The notes under the pieces: model-generated
What the model was told of the DNA's origin: nothing
Seen by the model: only the letters and a program-made list of their open reading frames with translations
The model's database searches: none
Assembly: GCA_963799975.1 (NCBI GenBank)
Contig: CAWCZF010000006.1
Location: 2,790,001 to 2,854,000 of the forward strand
Origin: Actinoallomurus sp963799975
GTDB taxonomy: Bacteria; Actinomycetota; Actinomycetes; Streptosporangiales; Streptosporangiaceae
Direction: 5' to 3'
DNA length: 64,000 nucleotides
Part shown: positions 16,639-26,890 of the stretch, piece after piece
Numbering within the stretch: the first letter of the stretch is position 1
How the letters are laid out: every line of letters starts with the position of its first letter
Translations under genes and position numbers: made by a program

Positions 16639-17499
16639 TCAGCCGCCGGGACGCACGCCCAGACCCGTGGCGAGCTCCCGCCACTGCGCTCGCGGGAGGG
16701 CGGTCCCCTCGGCGGTCACCACCTGCAGGACGACCTGGTCGGCGCCTGCGTCGCGGTGCGCGGCGACGCGCTCGCCGACCACGGCGACGTCGCCCCACGC
16801 GAACGTGGCGTCGACGAGCCGGTCGCTGCCGCCCTCGCGGAAGTCGTCGTCGGTGAAGCCGAGCCGCCGCAGGTTGCCCGTGTAGTTGGGCATGCGGAGA
16901 TAGCCGCCCAGATGGGCGCGCGCCGCGGCACGCGCGCGTACCGGATCGGTCTCCAGGACCACCTTCAGCTCGGGCGCCAGCAGCGGGCCGTCGCCGAGGA
17001 TCGCGCGGGCCGTCGCGGTGTGCTCGGGCGTGATGAGGTACGGGTGGGCGCCGGCGGCGCGGTCGCGGGACAGCGCGAGCATGCGCGGGCCGAGCGCGGC
17101 GAGCACGCGTTCGGCGGGGGGCGCGCCGGCGTCGTCGAGAGCGTCGATGAAGCCGGCCATCGCGGAGTACGGCTTGTGGTAGTCCTTCACGAGCAGCGCG
17201 TGGCTCGCGCCGAGGCCCAGCAGGAACCGGCCCGGGTGGCGTTCGGCGGCCGCGGCCTGCTGCGCGGCCACCTCGGCCGCGTCGTGCTCCCAGATGTTGA
17301 GGATGCCGGTGGCGACGACGATCCGCGAGGTCGCCTCGAGCAGCGGGAGCGCGTGCCGTACGCCGGGGCTCGCGCCGAGCCAGATCGCGCCGTACCCGAG
17401 CTCCTCCAGCTCCGCCGCCGCCGCGCGGATCGCTCCCGCGGAGTCCGGGTCGTCGTCGCGCAGTCCAGAGCTCCAGATGCCGATCCGGCCGATGTCCAT
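16639..17499 (-). CDS. LLM-class F420-dependent oxidoreductase
   Basis: A 286-residue luciferase-like TIM-barrel flavin/F420 oxidoreductase of the actinobacterial type (TIGR03620-like). Visible segments include GAIWLGASPG, IVVATGILNIWEHDAAE, GRFLLGLGASHA and the C-terminal DQVVLQVV. The physiological substrate cannot be read from the sequence. It lies downstream of lepA in the same direction, 79 bases after the lepA stop. Confidence 0.88.
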   Translation of the reverse strand: MDIGRIGIWSSGLRDDDPDSAGAIRAAAAELEELGYGAIWLGASPGVRHALPLLEATSRIVVATGILNIWEHDAAEVAAQQAAAAERHPGRFLLGLGASHALLVKDYHKPYSAMAGFIDALDDAGAPPAERVLAALGPRMLALSRDRAAGAHPYLITPEHTATARAILGDGPLLAPELKVVLETDPVRARAAARAHLGGYLRMPNYTGNLRRLGFTDDDFREGGSDRLVDATFAWGDVAVVGERVAAHRDAGADQVVLQVVTAEGTALPRAQWRELATGLGVRPGG

Positions 17500-17578
17500 G
17501 ACGCCTCCATGCGTGGGTTCCGCGGGTCGGATCCTCCTACGGGATCCGCGTGTCGCGACAACCCGGCCGGGCGTCCGG

Positions 17579-19403
<1,825 letters not shown>

Positions 19404-19516
19404 CGGGTTCCTCGTGGAGTGACGGATCTAGCGTTCTCCATGGTCCCATGCCGCGCGGCATGCTCGGTTCCGCCGCCCGGCGCCCCGTACGGCGCGCGGG
19501 CTGGATCGGGCCCGGT

Positions 19517-19546
19517 TTGGGGTTGGGCCAGGCGACTTGCTAGGCT
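19517..19546 (+). promoter_or_regulatory. putative rpsT promoter
   Basis: TTGGGG (19517-19522) and TAGGCT (19541-19546) are separated by 18 bases and lie about 70 bases before the rpsT start, a reasonable housekeeping-type promoter for this GC content. Confidence 0.4.
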
Positions 19547-19617
19547 GTCCCATTGCGTGTGGGCGCGTTCATGTCCCGCGCCCCCATTCCATCGACTTCA
19601 TACCTGAGGCTTTCTTC

Positions 19618-19887
19618 GTGGCGAACATCAAGTCCCAGATCAAGCGGAACAAGCAGAACGAGAAGGCTCGCCTTCGCAACAAGGCGGTCAAGTCGGAGCT
19701 GAAGACCGAGATCCGCAAGTTCCGCGAGGCCGCCGAGTCCGGCGACGTCGAGGCGACCAACACTCAGCTTCGTTCGGCGACGCGCAAGCTCGACAAGGCC
19801 GTGAGCAAGGGCGTCATCCACAAGAACCAGGCCGCCAACCGCAAGTCGGCGATCGCCAAGCGCGCCGCCGAGCTGCAGGCCAAGTAA
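19618..19887 (+). CDS. rpsT: 30S ribosomal protein S20
   Basis: An 89-residue basic helical protein, VANIKSQIKRNKQNEKARLR onward, with the family's KSELKTEIRKF and VIHKNQAANRKSAIAKR segments. It binds 16S rRNA in the body of the 30S subunit. The GTG start at 19618 is set by homology, with TGAGG upstream. It is divergent from lepA, the usual arrangement in actinomycetes, and is followed by a strong hairpin. Confidence 0.97.
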   Translation: MANIKSQIKRNKQNEKARLRNKAVKSELKTEIRKFREAAESGDVEATNTQLRSATRKLDKAVSKGVIHKNQAANRKSAIAKRAAELQAK

Positions 19888-19901
19888 GGTTCTTCCGCTT
19901 C

Positions 19902-19935
19902 ACGACGCCGTGCCCCGAAGCGGGCGCGGCGTCGT
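19902..19935 (+). terminator. rpsT terminator hairpin
   Basis: Arms 19902-19915 and 19922-19935 are 14 bases each with one G-U pair, around a CGAAGC loop, starting 15 bases after the rpsT stop. No U-run follows. The symmetric stem could also serve the convergent gene that ends at 19955. Confidence 0.8.
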
Positions 19936-19954
19936 TGTGCTGCCCGGCGAGCGC

Positions 19955-20464
19955 TCAGGCCGCGTCGTGGAGCTCGATCCGCTCGCCGAGCTCCGCCCAG
20001 GTCCGTACGTGCCGGAGCCAGTCCGGCGGCGTCTCCGGCTGCGGCCCGAACAGATAGAGGTAGGGCACCAGCCCCCGCAGTGCGACGTGCACGTCGAGGC
20101 GATCGTCGATCATGTGCGTGATACCGAGTTCGGCGCAGATCCCGGCCTTGTCGGCTCGCTTCCGGCAGAACCGGACGTTGCCCTCGGCGACCCCCGTACG
20201 ACGGTGGAAGTCGTTGCGGTCGAGCCACTGAAGCGTTCTGGCCTGGATGCGCTCGCCGCACTTGGAGACCACCCAGACGCGCCCGCCGAATCGCCGGACG
20301 AGCCCCGGCAGCACGTCGAACATGCCCGCCGTCGCCGGCGAGCGCATCGCCTCCTCGACGCTGCCGGCAAGGAAGACCGTGTCCTCCTCGCCCCATTCCG
20401 CCGCGCCGCCGTGGATGACGCGACCGAAGTCGACGCCCAGGCGCGGTTCCGCACTGGTGTTCAT
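19955..20464 (-). CDS. HAD-like hydrolase-fold protein
   Basis: About 169 residues. The N-terminal GVDFGRVIHGG resembles HAD motif I (DxDxT/V) but the second aspartate is replaced by glycine. VVSKCGERI fits motif II, a lysine lies in FCRKRADKAGI, and HMIDDRLDVHV fits the acidic motif IV. The missing general-acid aspartate argues against ordinary phosphatase chemistry. An upstream in-frame ATG at 20482 is possible. It is convergent with rpsT. Confidence 0.7.
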   Translation of the reverse strand: MNTSAEPRLGVDFGRVIHGGAAEWGEEDTVFLAGSVEEAMRSPATAGMFDVLPGLVRRFGGRVWVVSKCGERIQARTLQWLDRNDFHRRTGVAEGNVRFCRKRADKAGICAELGITHMIDDRLDVHVALRGLVPYLYLFGPQPETPPDWLRHVRTWAELGERIELHDAA

Positions 20465-20545
20465 GGGACAAGGCTGCTGCATGGACGCCAGGGGAGGAAA
20501 CGGATTTTCGGCCGACCGGCCCTCCCCCGGGCGCGGCCGCCGGCC

Positions 20546-21517
20546 TCAGCGGGAGCCGCGCGCGGCGACGATGCGGCCGACCGCCCTCTCCAGGGCGTAC
20601 GCCGCGTCGGCCCCGCCGCCCTTGACCTGGGCGTCGGTCTCGGCCACGACCTGGAGCGCCTCCGCCACGCCGTCCCCGGTCCAGCCGCGAAGCTGCTGCC
20701 GTACGCGGTCGACCTTCCAGGGCGGCATGCCGAGTTCCTTGGCCAGCCCGGCGCCGCGCAGGCCGCGCGGAGCACCGCCGACCTTGGCGAGGGAACGGAC
20801 CCCCTGCGCGAGCGCGCTGGTGATCAGGACGGGTGCGACACCGGTGGCCAGGGCCCAGCGCAGTTGTTCGAGCGCGTCGGCGAGCCTGCCCTCGACGGCG
20901 CGGTCGGCGACGTTGAAGCCGCTGACCTCGGCGCGCCCGCGGTGATAGCGCGCCACGGCGTCGCCACCGATCCGGCCGCCGGTGTCGGCGACGAGCTGGC
21001 TGCACGCGCCGGCGAGTTCGCGCAGGTCGTTGCCGACCGCGTCGAGCAGGCCGCGCGCGGCGTCCTCGCCGATCGTGCCGCCGGCCCGGCGCACCTCGGC
21101 GCGTACGAAGGCGACCCGCTCCCCCGGCCGGGTGATCTTCTGGCAGGTGACCTTGCGCGCACCCGCCTTGGTGAGCGCGTCGAGCAGCGCCTTGCCCTTG
21201 ACGCCGCCGGGGTGCACCACGACGAGGTCGATGTCGTCGGCCGGGTTCGCGGCGTACCGGCCGATCTCGGCGATCAGGTCCTTGCCGAAGTCCTGCGCCG
21301 AGCGCAGCACGACGACCCGCCCTCCGCCGAACAGAGACGGCGAGGTCAGCTCGGCCAGACCCCCGCGGGTGAGCGTGGCCGGGGTGTGCTCGTGGACCTC
21401 GGCCTCCGACTCGCGCGTGCGTGCGGCGGTGACGACATCGGCGACGGCCCGGTCGACGAGCAGTTCCTCGTCGCCGACGACCAGAGTGAGACGTTCGGAG
21501 GACACGTCGTGCAGCAT
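20546..21517 (-). CDS. holA: DNA polymerase III subunit delta
   Basis: Clamp-loader subunit of 323 residues. Recognisable segments include LTLVVGDEELLVDRAV, SLFGGGRVVVLRSAQDF, GNDLRELAGACSQLV and the helical C-terminal domain with LGMPPWKVDRVRQQLRGW. It opens the beta clamp during loading. Start MLHDVSSERLT at 21517 agrees with family length. I recall holA adjoining comEC in actinomycetes; here about 8 kb of other genes separate them. Confidence 0.95.
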   Translation of the reverse strand: MLHDVSSERLTLVVGDEELLVDRAVADVVTAARTRESEAEVHEHTPATLTRGGLAELTSPSLFGGGRVVVLRSAQDFGKDLIAEIGRYAANPADDIDLVVVHPGGVKGKALLDALTKAGARKVTCQKITRPGERVAFVRAEVRRAGGTIGEDAARGLLDAVGNDLRELAGACSQLVADTGGRIGGDAVARYHRGRAEVSGFNVADRAVEGRLADALEQLRWALATGVAPVLITSALAQGVRSLAKVGGAPRGLRGAGLAKELGMPPWKVDRVRQQLRGWTGDGVAEALQVVAETDAQVKGGGADAAYALERAVGRIVAARGSR

Positions 21518-21555
21518 CCCACGCCGCCGGAGCGCCGGGGCGGGATAGGGCGTCC

Positions 21556-22044
21556 CTAGCCGGCGCCGGCCGGCACGTGCGGCCGGAACGCGACGGCGCG
21601 TACGAGCCGCAGGTCGTCGTTCTTCGGATCGGACGGGAGGGGAAACACGGCCGTGCGCAGCCGCCAGCCGACCGGCCGCTCCTCGCGGCAGGAAACGAGC
21701 AGCGAACGGCACTCCTCGGCGGGGAGGAAGCGATGCTCGGGCTCGGCGAACCGCAGGTGGCCCATCCGGAGTTCGAGCGCGCGCCCCGCCCTGATGTTCC
21801 GCACCCAGTCGGCCCGGTTTCCCCAGGCCGCGATGACGATGACCTCGCCGGTCTCGTGGTCGAGGCGAGCGACCTCGAGCACCGTCTCGCGCCGGAGTCC
21901 GGAAAGGCGTCCCTGATGAGCCAGATAGAGGAACCGTTTGCCGAGCAGGAAACCGAGGTCGTGGCGGTACGCCCAGGACGGCGCTCGCACGGCGCGCAGC
22001 AACAGCCCTTCAGGCCTGCGGGCGCCGGACGGTAGTCGGCTCAT
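21556..22044 (-). CDS. nitroreductase/quinone reductase family (deazaflavin-type) protein
   Basis: About 162 residues of the split-barrel Ddn/DUF385-type family, shown by LVEVARLD-like strands (RRETVLEVARLDHETGEVIVIAAWG) followed by NRADWVRNIRAG, which is typical of these F420-linked proteins. Substrates range from quinones to nitroimidazoles; none can be assigned here. The upstream extension to 22080 is possible but atypical. It is downstream of holA and begins the likely accessory segment. Confidence 0.75.
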   Translation of the reverse strand: MSRLPSGARRPEGLLLRAVRAPSWAYRHDLGFLLGKRFLYLAHQGRLSGLRRETVLEVARLDHETGEVIVIAAWGNRADWVRNIRAGRALELRMGHLRFAEPEHRFLPAEECRSLLVSCREERPVGWRLRTAVFPLPSDPKNDDLRLVRAVAFRPHVPAGAG

Positions 22045-22213
22045 CGTCCAATGATGTCGAGTAACACCACCTTTGACCAAGCTTTAGTGTCGCACCGCAC
22101 GTCAGGAATGCCGTGTTGGTCCGGCCGCCCCACGGCGCGGGTCTGCCGGTGTCGACGACCGCGAAAACCCGGCAGGGCGCTGTTCGCACCGCCGCCGGGT
22201 CACGCGGGCGCCG

Positions 22214-22807
22214 CTACGGAGTGGCCGCGCGGTCCGGAGCGCAGGGCTGCCACTTCTCCGGCGCCGCGGTCGCGGTCGCTCCGGTGACGATCAGCAGTGC
22301 GCCCTTGCCCTTGAAGATCTCGATGTAGGCGGTCACTCCGGCGGGGATCTTCGAGGGGACGAGGGTGAACGTGGAACCACGGACATCCCCCGCGAAGATC
22401 TGCATCACCTGCCGGCGGGTCGGCACGTTGTGGGAAAGCTGCGTGGGGAGCAGGCGCCTGCAGTGGGGGCCGAGCACTCCGGAGATGACACGGACGGGTG
22501 CCCCCGTCGCCGTCAGCCGTGCCTCCAGCCGCTCGGGGTGCCGGTAGTCCTTGACCGTGACGGTCAGCGAGCCGTCGGCGTGCGAGGTGATGGCGAAGGC
22601 CGAGGCGTGCTGCCCGCTCAGGCTGATCGGCACGGTCACGGCGGCGGCCGCCGCGACCCCTGCCAGGACCCCGGCGCGTACGACCGGACGCCGCCACAGG
22701 GACCGGCCCGGCGGCACGGCGGCTTCCCGGCGTGCCGCGACCACCTTGACCAGTTCGGACTCCAAGCGGGCCTCGAAGCCACCGGACGGCCGCATGACCT
22801 GGTTCAT
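22214..22807 (-). CDS. single-pass membrane protein coupled to ECF sigma factor
   Basis: A 197-residue protein with a cytoplasmic N-terminus, one membrane segment near residues 45-65 and a ~130-residue exported domain with two cysteines (PHCRRLL and WQPCAPD). Its ATG overlaps the stop of the sigma factor gene (ATGA). An anti-sigma or sensing role is inferred from the coupling. No zinc-binding anti-sigma motif is visible. Confidence 0.7.
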   Translation of the reverse strand: MNQVMRPSGGFEARLESELVKVVAARREAAVPPGRSLWRRPVVRAGVLAGVAAAAAVTVPISLSGQHASAFAITSHADGSLTVTVKDYRHPERLEARLTATGAPVRVISGVLGPHCRRLLPTQLSHNVPTRRQVMQIFAGDVRGSTFTLVPSKIPAGVTAYIEIFKGKGALLIVTGATATAAPEKWQPCAPDRAATP

Positions 22808-23367
22808 GACAGGACCTCTTTCTGAATCGCGGGCCGAGGGGAGATCGCCTGCCGGGCGCGGTACAGCCGGACCCGTGCCGTCCCGGCGCGGATGCCGAGC
22901 GCGGCGGCGGCCTCGGCGACGGTGAGCCCGTCCACCGAGACGAGTTCCAGTACGGCCCGTTCGCCTTCGGGCAGGGCCTGCATCCCGTCGCGCAGTTCCC
23001 GTACCTGCCGGGCGGCGTCGATCTGCTCGACCAGCCGCTCGACGTCGTCGGGTTCCAGCAGCCGGCGGCCCGCGACGCGGTCCGTGCCCCGGCGCTCCTG
23101 GGAGGACCGCCGAAACTCTGCCGCGATGACATTCCGTGCGACACCGAACAGCCACGTCCTGGGCCCGCCGAACGAGCCCCGATAGCGTTCCGCCGCCTCG
23201 ATCGCGGCCAGGAACACCTCGGCGGTCAGATCGGCGACCAGTTCCGGATCAGCGACCCGGCGGGCCACGAACCGGGTCACCTCGCCCACGTGCGTCCGGT
23301 AGAAGTCGGTGAATGCGGCAGGATCTCGGCCGATCGCCGTTATCGGCGTCTCGTCCCGTGCTCCCAT
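22804..23367 (-). CDS. ECF-type RNA polymerase sigma factor
   Basis: A 187-residue sigma-70 family protein with region 2 (FYRTHVGEVTRFVARRVADPELVADLTAEVFLAAI and RTWLFGVARNVIAAEFRR) and region 4 (LPEGERAVLELVSVDGLTVAEAAAALGIRAGTARVRLYRAR). ATG at 23367 follows GAGGGGAGC. It is the second sigma/membrane-protein pair in the window, and its sequence is not close to the one at 8.5 kb. Confidence 0.88.
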   Translation of the reverse strand: MGARDETPITAIGRDPAAFTDFYRTHVGEVTRFVARRVADPELVADLTAEVFLAAIEAAERYRGSFGGPRTWLFGVARNVIAAEFRRSSQERRGTDRVAGRRLLEPDDVERLVEQIDAARQVRELRDGMQALPEGERAVLELVSVDGLTVAEAAAALGIRAGTARVRLYRARQAISPRPAIQKEVLS

Positions 23368-23551
23368 GAGCGGCTCCCCTCGGCGACTGATGACACCAAT
23401 GAGTGGACGAAGCCGGCAGGAGCGTTACCTCCGCAGCTCAGAACCTACTTCCGCCAAGGGTCCGTACGGCGGGGCGCCGATCCCGCCGCCGCCGTACTGA
23501 GGGCCACCGGGCGCGTGATGAGCCTGGCGGCCGGAGTCGGTGCCGCCTTCG

Positions 23552-24003
23552 TCAGTCGGACGCCCGGTCCGTGGTCGGCCGATATCCGTAGCCGAACCGC
23601 CGGACGGTCACCAGGCACCAGCCGAGACGGCCGAGCTTGCGCCGGAGCCGGTGAATGTGGACGTCGACCGTTCGCGAGGTGATGTGGCCCGGACCCTGCC
23701 ACAGCGCGTTATGAGGTGGTTGCGGGTGAAGACCTTGCCGGGGCTCGCGGTGAGGAACTCCAGGAGCTCATACTCCTGGAAGGTCAGCGGAGTCTCGCTC
23801 CCGTCCACCCAGACCCGGCGCGCGTCGCGGTCGATGCGCAGCCCGTAGATCTCCGACCTGGTCAGCGGAACATTACTGATCACCACTCCAGGCTCCGGAG
23901 CAATATCTACTTTGTCAATAGGTAAAGTATGGTACAGCGTTCTGGGAGTTTCATAGTTAACGAGTAGGAATAGTTGACTATGTGCCTCGTGTCGTGTTTG
24001 CAT
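23552..24003 (-). CDS. winged-helix DNA-binding protein (OmpR C-terminal type), reading frame interrupted
   Basis: Contains a Trans_reg_C winged helix without a receiver domain. YGLRIDRDARRVWVDGSETP and LTFQEYELLEFLTASPGKVFTRN are in one frame, and ALWQGPGHITSRTVDVHIHR with VTVRRFGYGYRP are in another. One base is missing near 23712 (after NHLI); length 3n+2 agrees. Stand-alone winged-helix regulators of about 150 residues are common in actinomycetes. The start is uncertain: ATG at 24003, or a GTG near residue 40. It faces the sulfonate-type transporter operon and is the obvious candidate regulator. Confidence 0.65.
23908..23978. promoter_or_regulatory. AT-rich candidate operator region
   Basis: An unusually AT-rich island contains a dyad TACTTT-N10-AAAGTA (23908-23913 and 23924-23929) and a direct repeat ATAGTTAAC / ATAGTTGAC (23953-23961 and 23970-23978) with a 17-base period. 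It lies over the 5' part of the winged-helix gene, or just upstream if the shorter start is right, and about 200 bases before the transporter operon. Confidence 0.4.
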
Positions 24004-24179
24004 ACGAGGTATGCGCGCCCGGCCTGCTCTCATCCGCCGGCGGCACGTCGACCTCGTCCGGGTCACTGCCGCCCGCTGTCGCGTCTGACCCCTCACCCCG
24101 GTCCCTCCGGCCACCGGACTCATCCGGTCGCCTTCGGTCTCTTCGGGCAGCTCGGCCCACTCGAGGAGCGCGTTTCGTC

Positions 24180-25196
24180 ATGCCCAAAAAACCCATCTGG
24201 TCGCAGCGATGCTGCTGGCCGGCGCCACCGCCTGCGGGGCCTCCGCCGGCACCGGCGCCGCCACTCTCAAGATCGGCTACTTCCAGGGCGCGGTCGCCGG
24301 CCCCGAAGCCGTCGTCGCCGCCAACCCCGACCTCGCCTCGCACCTCAGTTCGACCATCCAGCTCCGCCCCATCGACAGCGGCGTCGCCGGGATGGCCCAA
24401 CTGCGTGCCGGTGCCTTCCCCGTGGTCTCCGGGGTCGGCAACCCGCCCTTCGTCGGCGCGTTCGCCTCCGGCACCGACGTGGAGGCGGTGTTCGTCGAGA
24501 GCATCGACGAGTCCGGGCTCGTCGTCGACGACAAGATCAAGTCGAGCGGGGACCTGAAGAAAGTCGGCGTCCTCGTCGGCTCCACCCTCGACTTCCAGCT
24601 GCGCGGCTGGCTCAGCTCACAGCACCTGGCCGGCAAGGTCCAGGTCGCCAGCTTCGCGAGCGAGGCCGCCGAGGCCGCCGCGTGGAAGTCCGGAAAGATC
24701 GACTCGGTCTACATCAGCCAGTCCTACCTGCTCGAACTCAAGAAGAGCGGTGGCCGGGTCCTCACCACGGCGACCGACGTGGCCCGTCTCGGGTACGCGG
24801 CCGTCAACATGCTCGCGGTCCAGAGAAGCTACGCCCAGCGGCACGCCGACGTCATACAGCAGCTCGTCTGCCAGGTCTCCCGTGCCCAGACCCTGGTCAA
24901 GGGCGGCCAGGCGGCGAAGTACGTCACGCCCGCGAGCCGGTTCCTCGGCGTCAAGCCCGCCGACGCCATCGCCGCCACCACGGGCTACCCGTACGTGCCG
25001 CCCGGCGAGGAGGCCGGCTGGCTCAAGGGCGCGGACGGCCGGGCCGCCTCCGGGAAGCTCGCCCGCAACTTCCAGCTCACCGGGCGAGTTCCTGGTCACG
25101 CAGGGGCGGGCCAAGACCGTCCCGTCCCTCGACCGGATCGCCGCGCACATCGACCCGTCCTTCTGGGACAAGGCCCGGTCCGGAGGCTGCAAGTGA
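24180..25196 (+). CDS. ABC transporter substrate-binding lipoprotein (taurine/sulfonate type), two frame breaks
   Basis: TauA/SsuA-like periplasmic-type binding protein of about 338 residues. Visible are the N-terminal strand TLKIGYFQGAVAGPEA, KKVGVLVGSTLDF, DSVYISQSYLLEL and the TauA-like YPYVPPGEEAGWL. The signal peptide ends in a lipobox-like ATAC. ATG at 24180 is in frame only if one A is restored in the run of six at 24186-24191, and the C-terminus (EFLVTQGRAKTVPSLDRIAA) needs one G removed near 25081-25086; together the length is 3n. GGAG precedes the ATG. Confidence 0.8.
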
Positions 25197-26030
25197 ACGC
25201 GCGAACGGCAGCACGGCACGTCTGCTCACGCCCCCGGCGAGGGTGAGCGCCTCGGGGATCCTCCCGTCACCGAACGGCCCGCCGCCGTACGGCTCCGCGA
25301 CGTCGGCAAGACCTTCCGGCAGCGGCGGCGCGAGACCAGGGCGCTCGAAGGGGTCAGCCTCGACATCGCGGCCGGGGAGTTCCTGTGCCTCGTCGGGCCG
25401 TCCGGGTGCGGGAAGTCCACCCTGCTGAGCATCCTGGCGGGCTTCACCACCGCCGACAGCGGCGAGGTGCTGGTGGACGGGCGGCCGGTGCGGGGGCCCG
25501 GCCCGGAGCGCGGCGTGCTGTTCCAGACGCCCACGCTCTTCCCGTGGCTGACCACCCGGCAGAACGTCCTGTACGGCCCGAGAGCACGGCGCGCCCTCAC
25601 CCCGCAGGTGCACGAGGAGGCCGCCGCGCTGCTGGAGACGGTCGGGCTGACCGACTTCGCCGACGCCTACCCGCATGAGCTGTCCGGCGGGATGCGGCAC
25701 CGCGCGGCGTTCGCCCGCGTCCTGATCAACCATCCGAAGGTGCTGCTCATGGACGAGCCGTTCGGCGCGCTCGACGCGATCACCCGGGCGGGCATGCAGC
25801 GTTTCCTGCTCGAACTCTGGCAGCGGCAGCGCACCACGATCGTCTTCGTCACCCACGACGTCGAGGAGGCCACGCTGCTCGGCGACCGGGTGTCGGTCCT
25901 GTCCGGGCGCCCCGGCCGTACGAAGGCGGTCATCGACATCGACCTGCGCCGGCCGCGTACCTATGAGGACACCGAGACGCTCGCGTTCGTCACCGCCAAA
26001 CGCCGGATCCGTGAGGTGCTGGAGCGATGA
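25193..26030 (+). CDS. ABC transporter ATP-binding protein (TauB/SsuB type), frame broken near N-terminus
   Basis: ATPase of about 278 residues: Walker A GPSGCGKST, Q-loop FQTPTLFPW, signature LSGGM, Walker B VLLMDEPFGALD and switch histidine VTHD are all present. No start codon exists in this frame upstream of Walker A. A GTG at 25193 overlaps the preceding stop (GTGA), and removing one C from the run of five at 25231-25235 joins it to the ATPase frame, giving VNARTAARHVCSRPGEGERL. It energises uptake with the adjacent permease. Confidence 0.83.
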
Positions 26031-26875
26031 GTCCCGAACCGGCCGCGACCCTCACCCGCGAGACGGTCGTCCCGGTGGCCGTACGCCGGCGGTCGCGGCA
26101 GCGGCGGTCGCGTCGCCGTGTGCTCGTCGGTGCGACCGGGCTCGCCGCGGTGCTGATCATCTGGGAGGTCGCGGCGTACGCCGTGGGCGACCCGGTGACG
26201 CTGCCGACCGTCCAGGAAACGGCCCATGAGCTGGTGCGCTACCTGACCGAGCCGTACCCGCAGGTCCAGGGCAAAACCCTGGTCACGGACGGGCTGATCT
26301 CCACCGGCCGGATCCTGGCCGGGTTCGGGCTCGGCACGGCGGCGGGCGTGATCCTGGGCGCGACGATGGCGGGCATCCGCCTGGTCCGCGAGCTCATCGA
26401 CCCGATCATCGGTGTCATGCGGCCACTGCCGCCGATCGCGTTCATCCCGCTGCTGGTCGTCTGGTTCGGCATCGGGGAGACCTCCAAGGTGGCCCTCATC
26501 TTCTTCGGGGTGCTGCCGGTCGCCACGATCGCGACGTTGAGCGCGCTCGACGCCGTACCCGCCGAGCTGTCGCACGCCAGCCGCAGCCTCGGCGCATCCT
26601 CGTTCCACACGATGCTGCACGTACGGCTCCGCGCCGCCGTGCCCGGCGTGATCACCGGCATGCGCATCGCCATGGGCGGCGCGTGGACCAGCATCATCGC
26701 CGCCGAAATGATCGCCGCGACCGGCGGGGTGGGCTTCCTCATCCTGCAGGCCGGCAACTACCTGCAGACCCCGCTGATCTTCAGCGGGATCGCCGTCATC
26801 GCCGTGCTCGGCTTCGTCTTCGACGGGCTGTTGCGGCTCCTGCTGCGCGCGGCCGACCCCACGACGCGCCGTTAG
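26027..26875 (+). CDS. ABC transporter permease (TauC/SsuC type)
   Basis: A 282-residue BPD_transp_1 permease with a basic cytoplasmic N-terminus (RRRSRQRRSRRRV), about six membrane segments and the EAA loop near ELSHASRSLGASSFHTMLHVRL. LPPIAFIPLLVVWFGIGE and GGAWTSIIAAEMIAA are typical of the sulfonate/taurine/nitrate branch. The start overlaps the ATPase stop (ATGA). Frame is intact. Confidence 0.9.
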   Translation: MSPEPAATLTRETVVPVAVRRRSRQRRSRRRVLVGATGLAAVLIIWEVAAYAVGDPVTLPTVQETAHELVRYLTEPYPQVQGKTLVTDGLISTGRILAGFGLGTAAGVILGATMAGIRLVRELIDPIIGVMRPLPPIAFIPLLVVWFGIGETSKVALIFFGVLPVATIATLSALDAVPAELSHASRSLGASSFHTMLHVRLRAAVPGVITGMRIAMGGAWTSIIAAEMIAATGGVGFLILQAGNYLQTPLIFSGIAVIAVLGFVFDGLLRLLLRAADPTTRR

Positions 26876-26890
26876 AAAGGCAATTCACCC

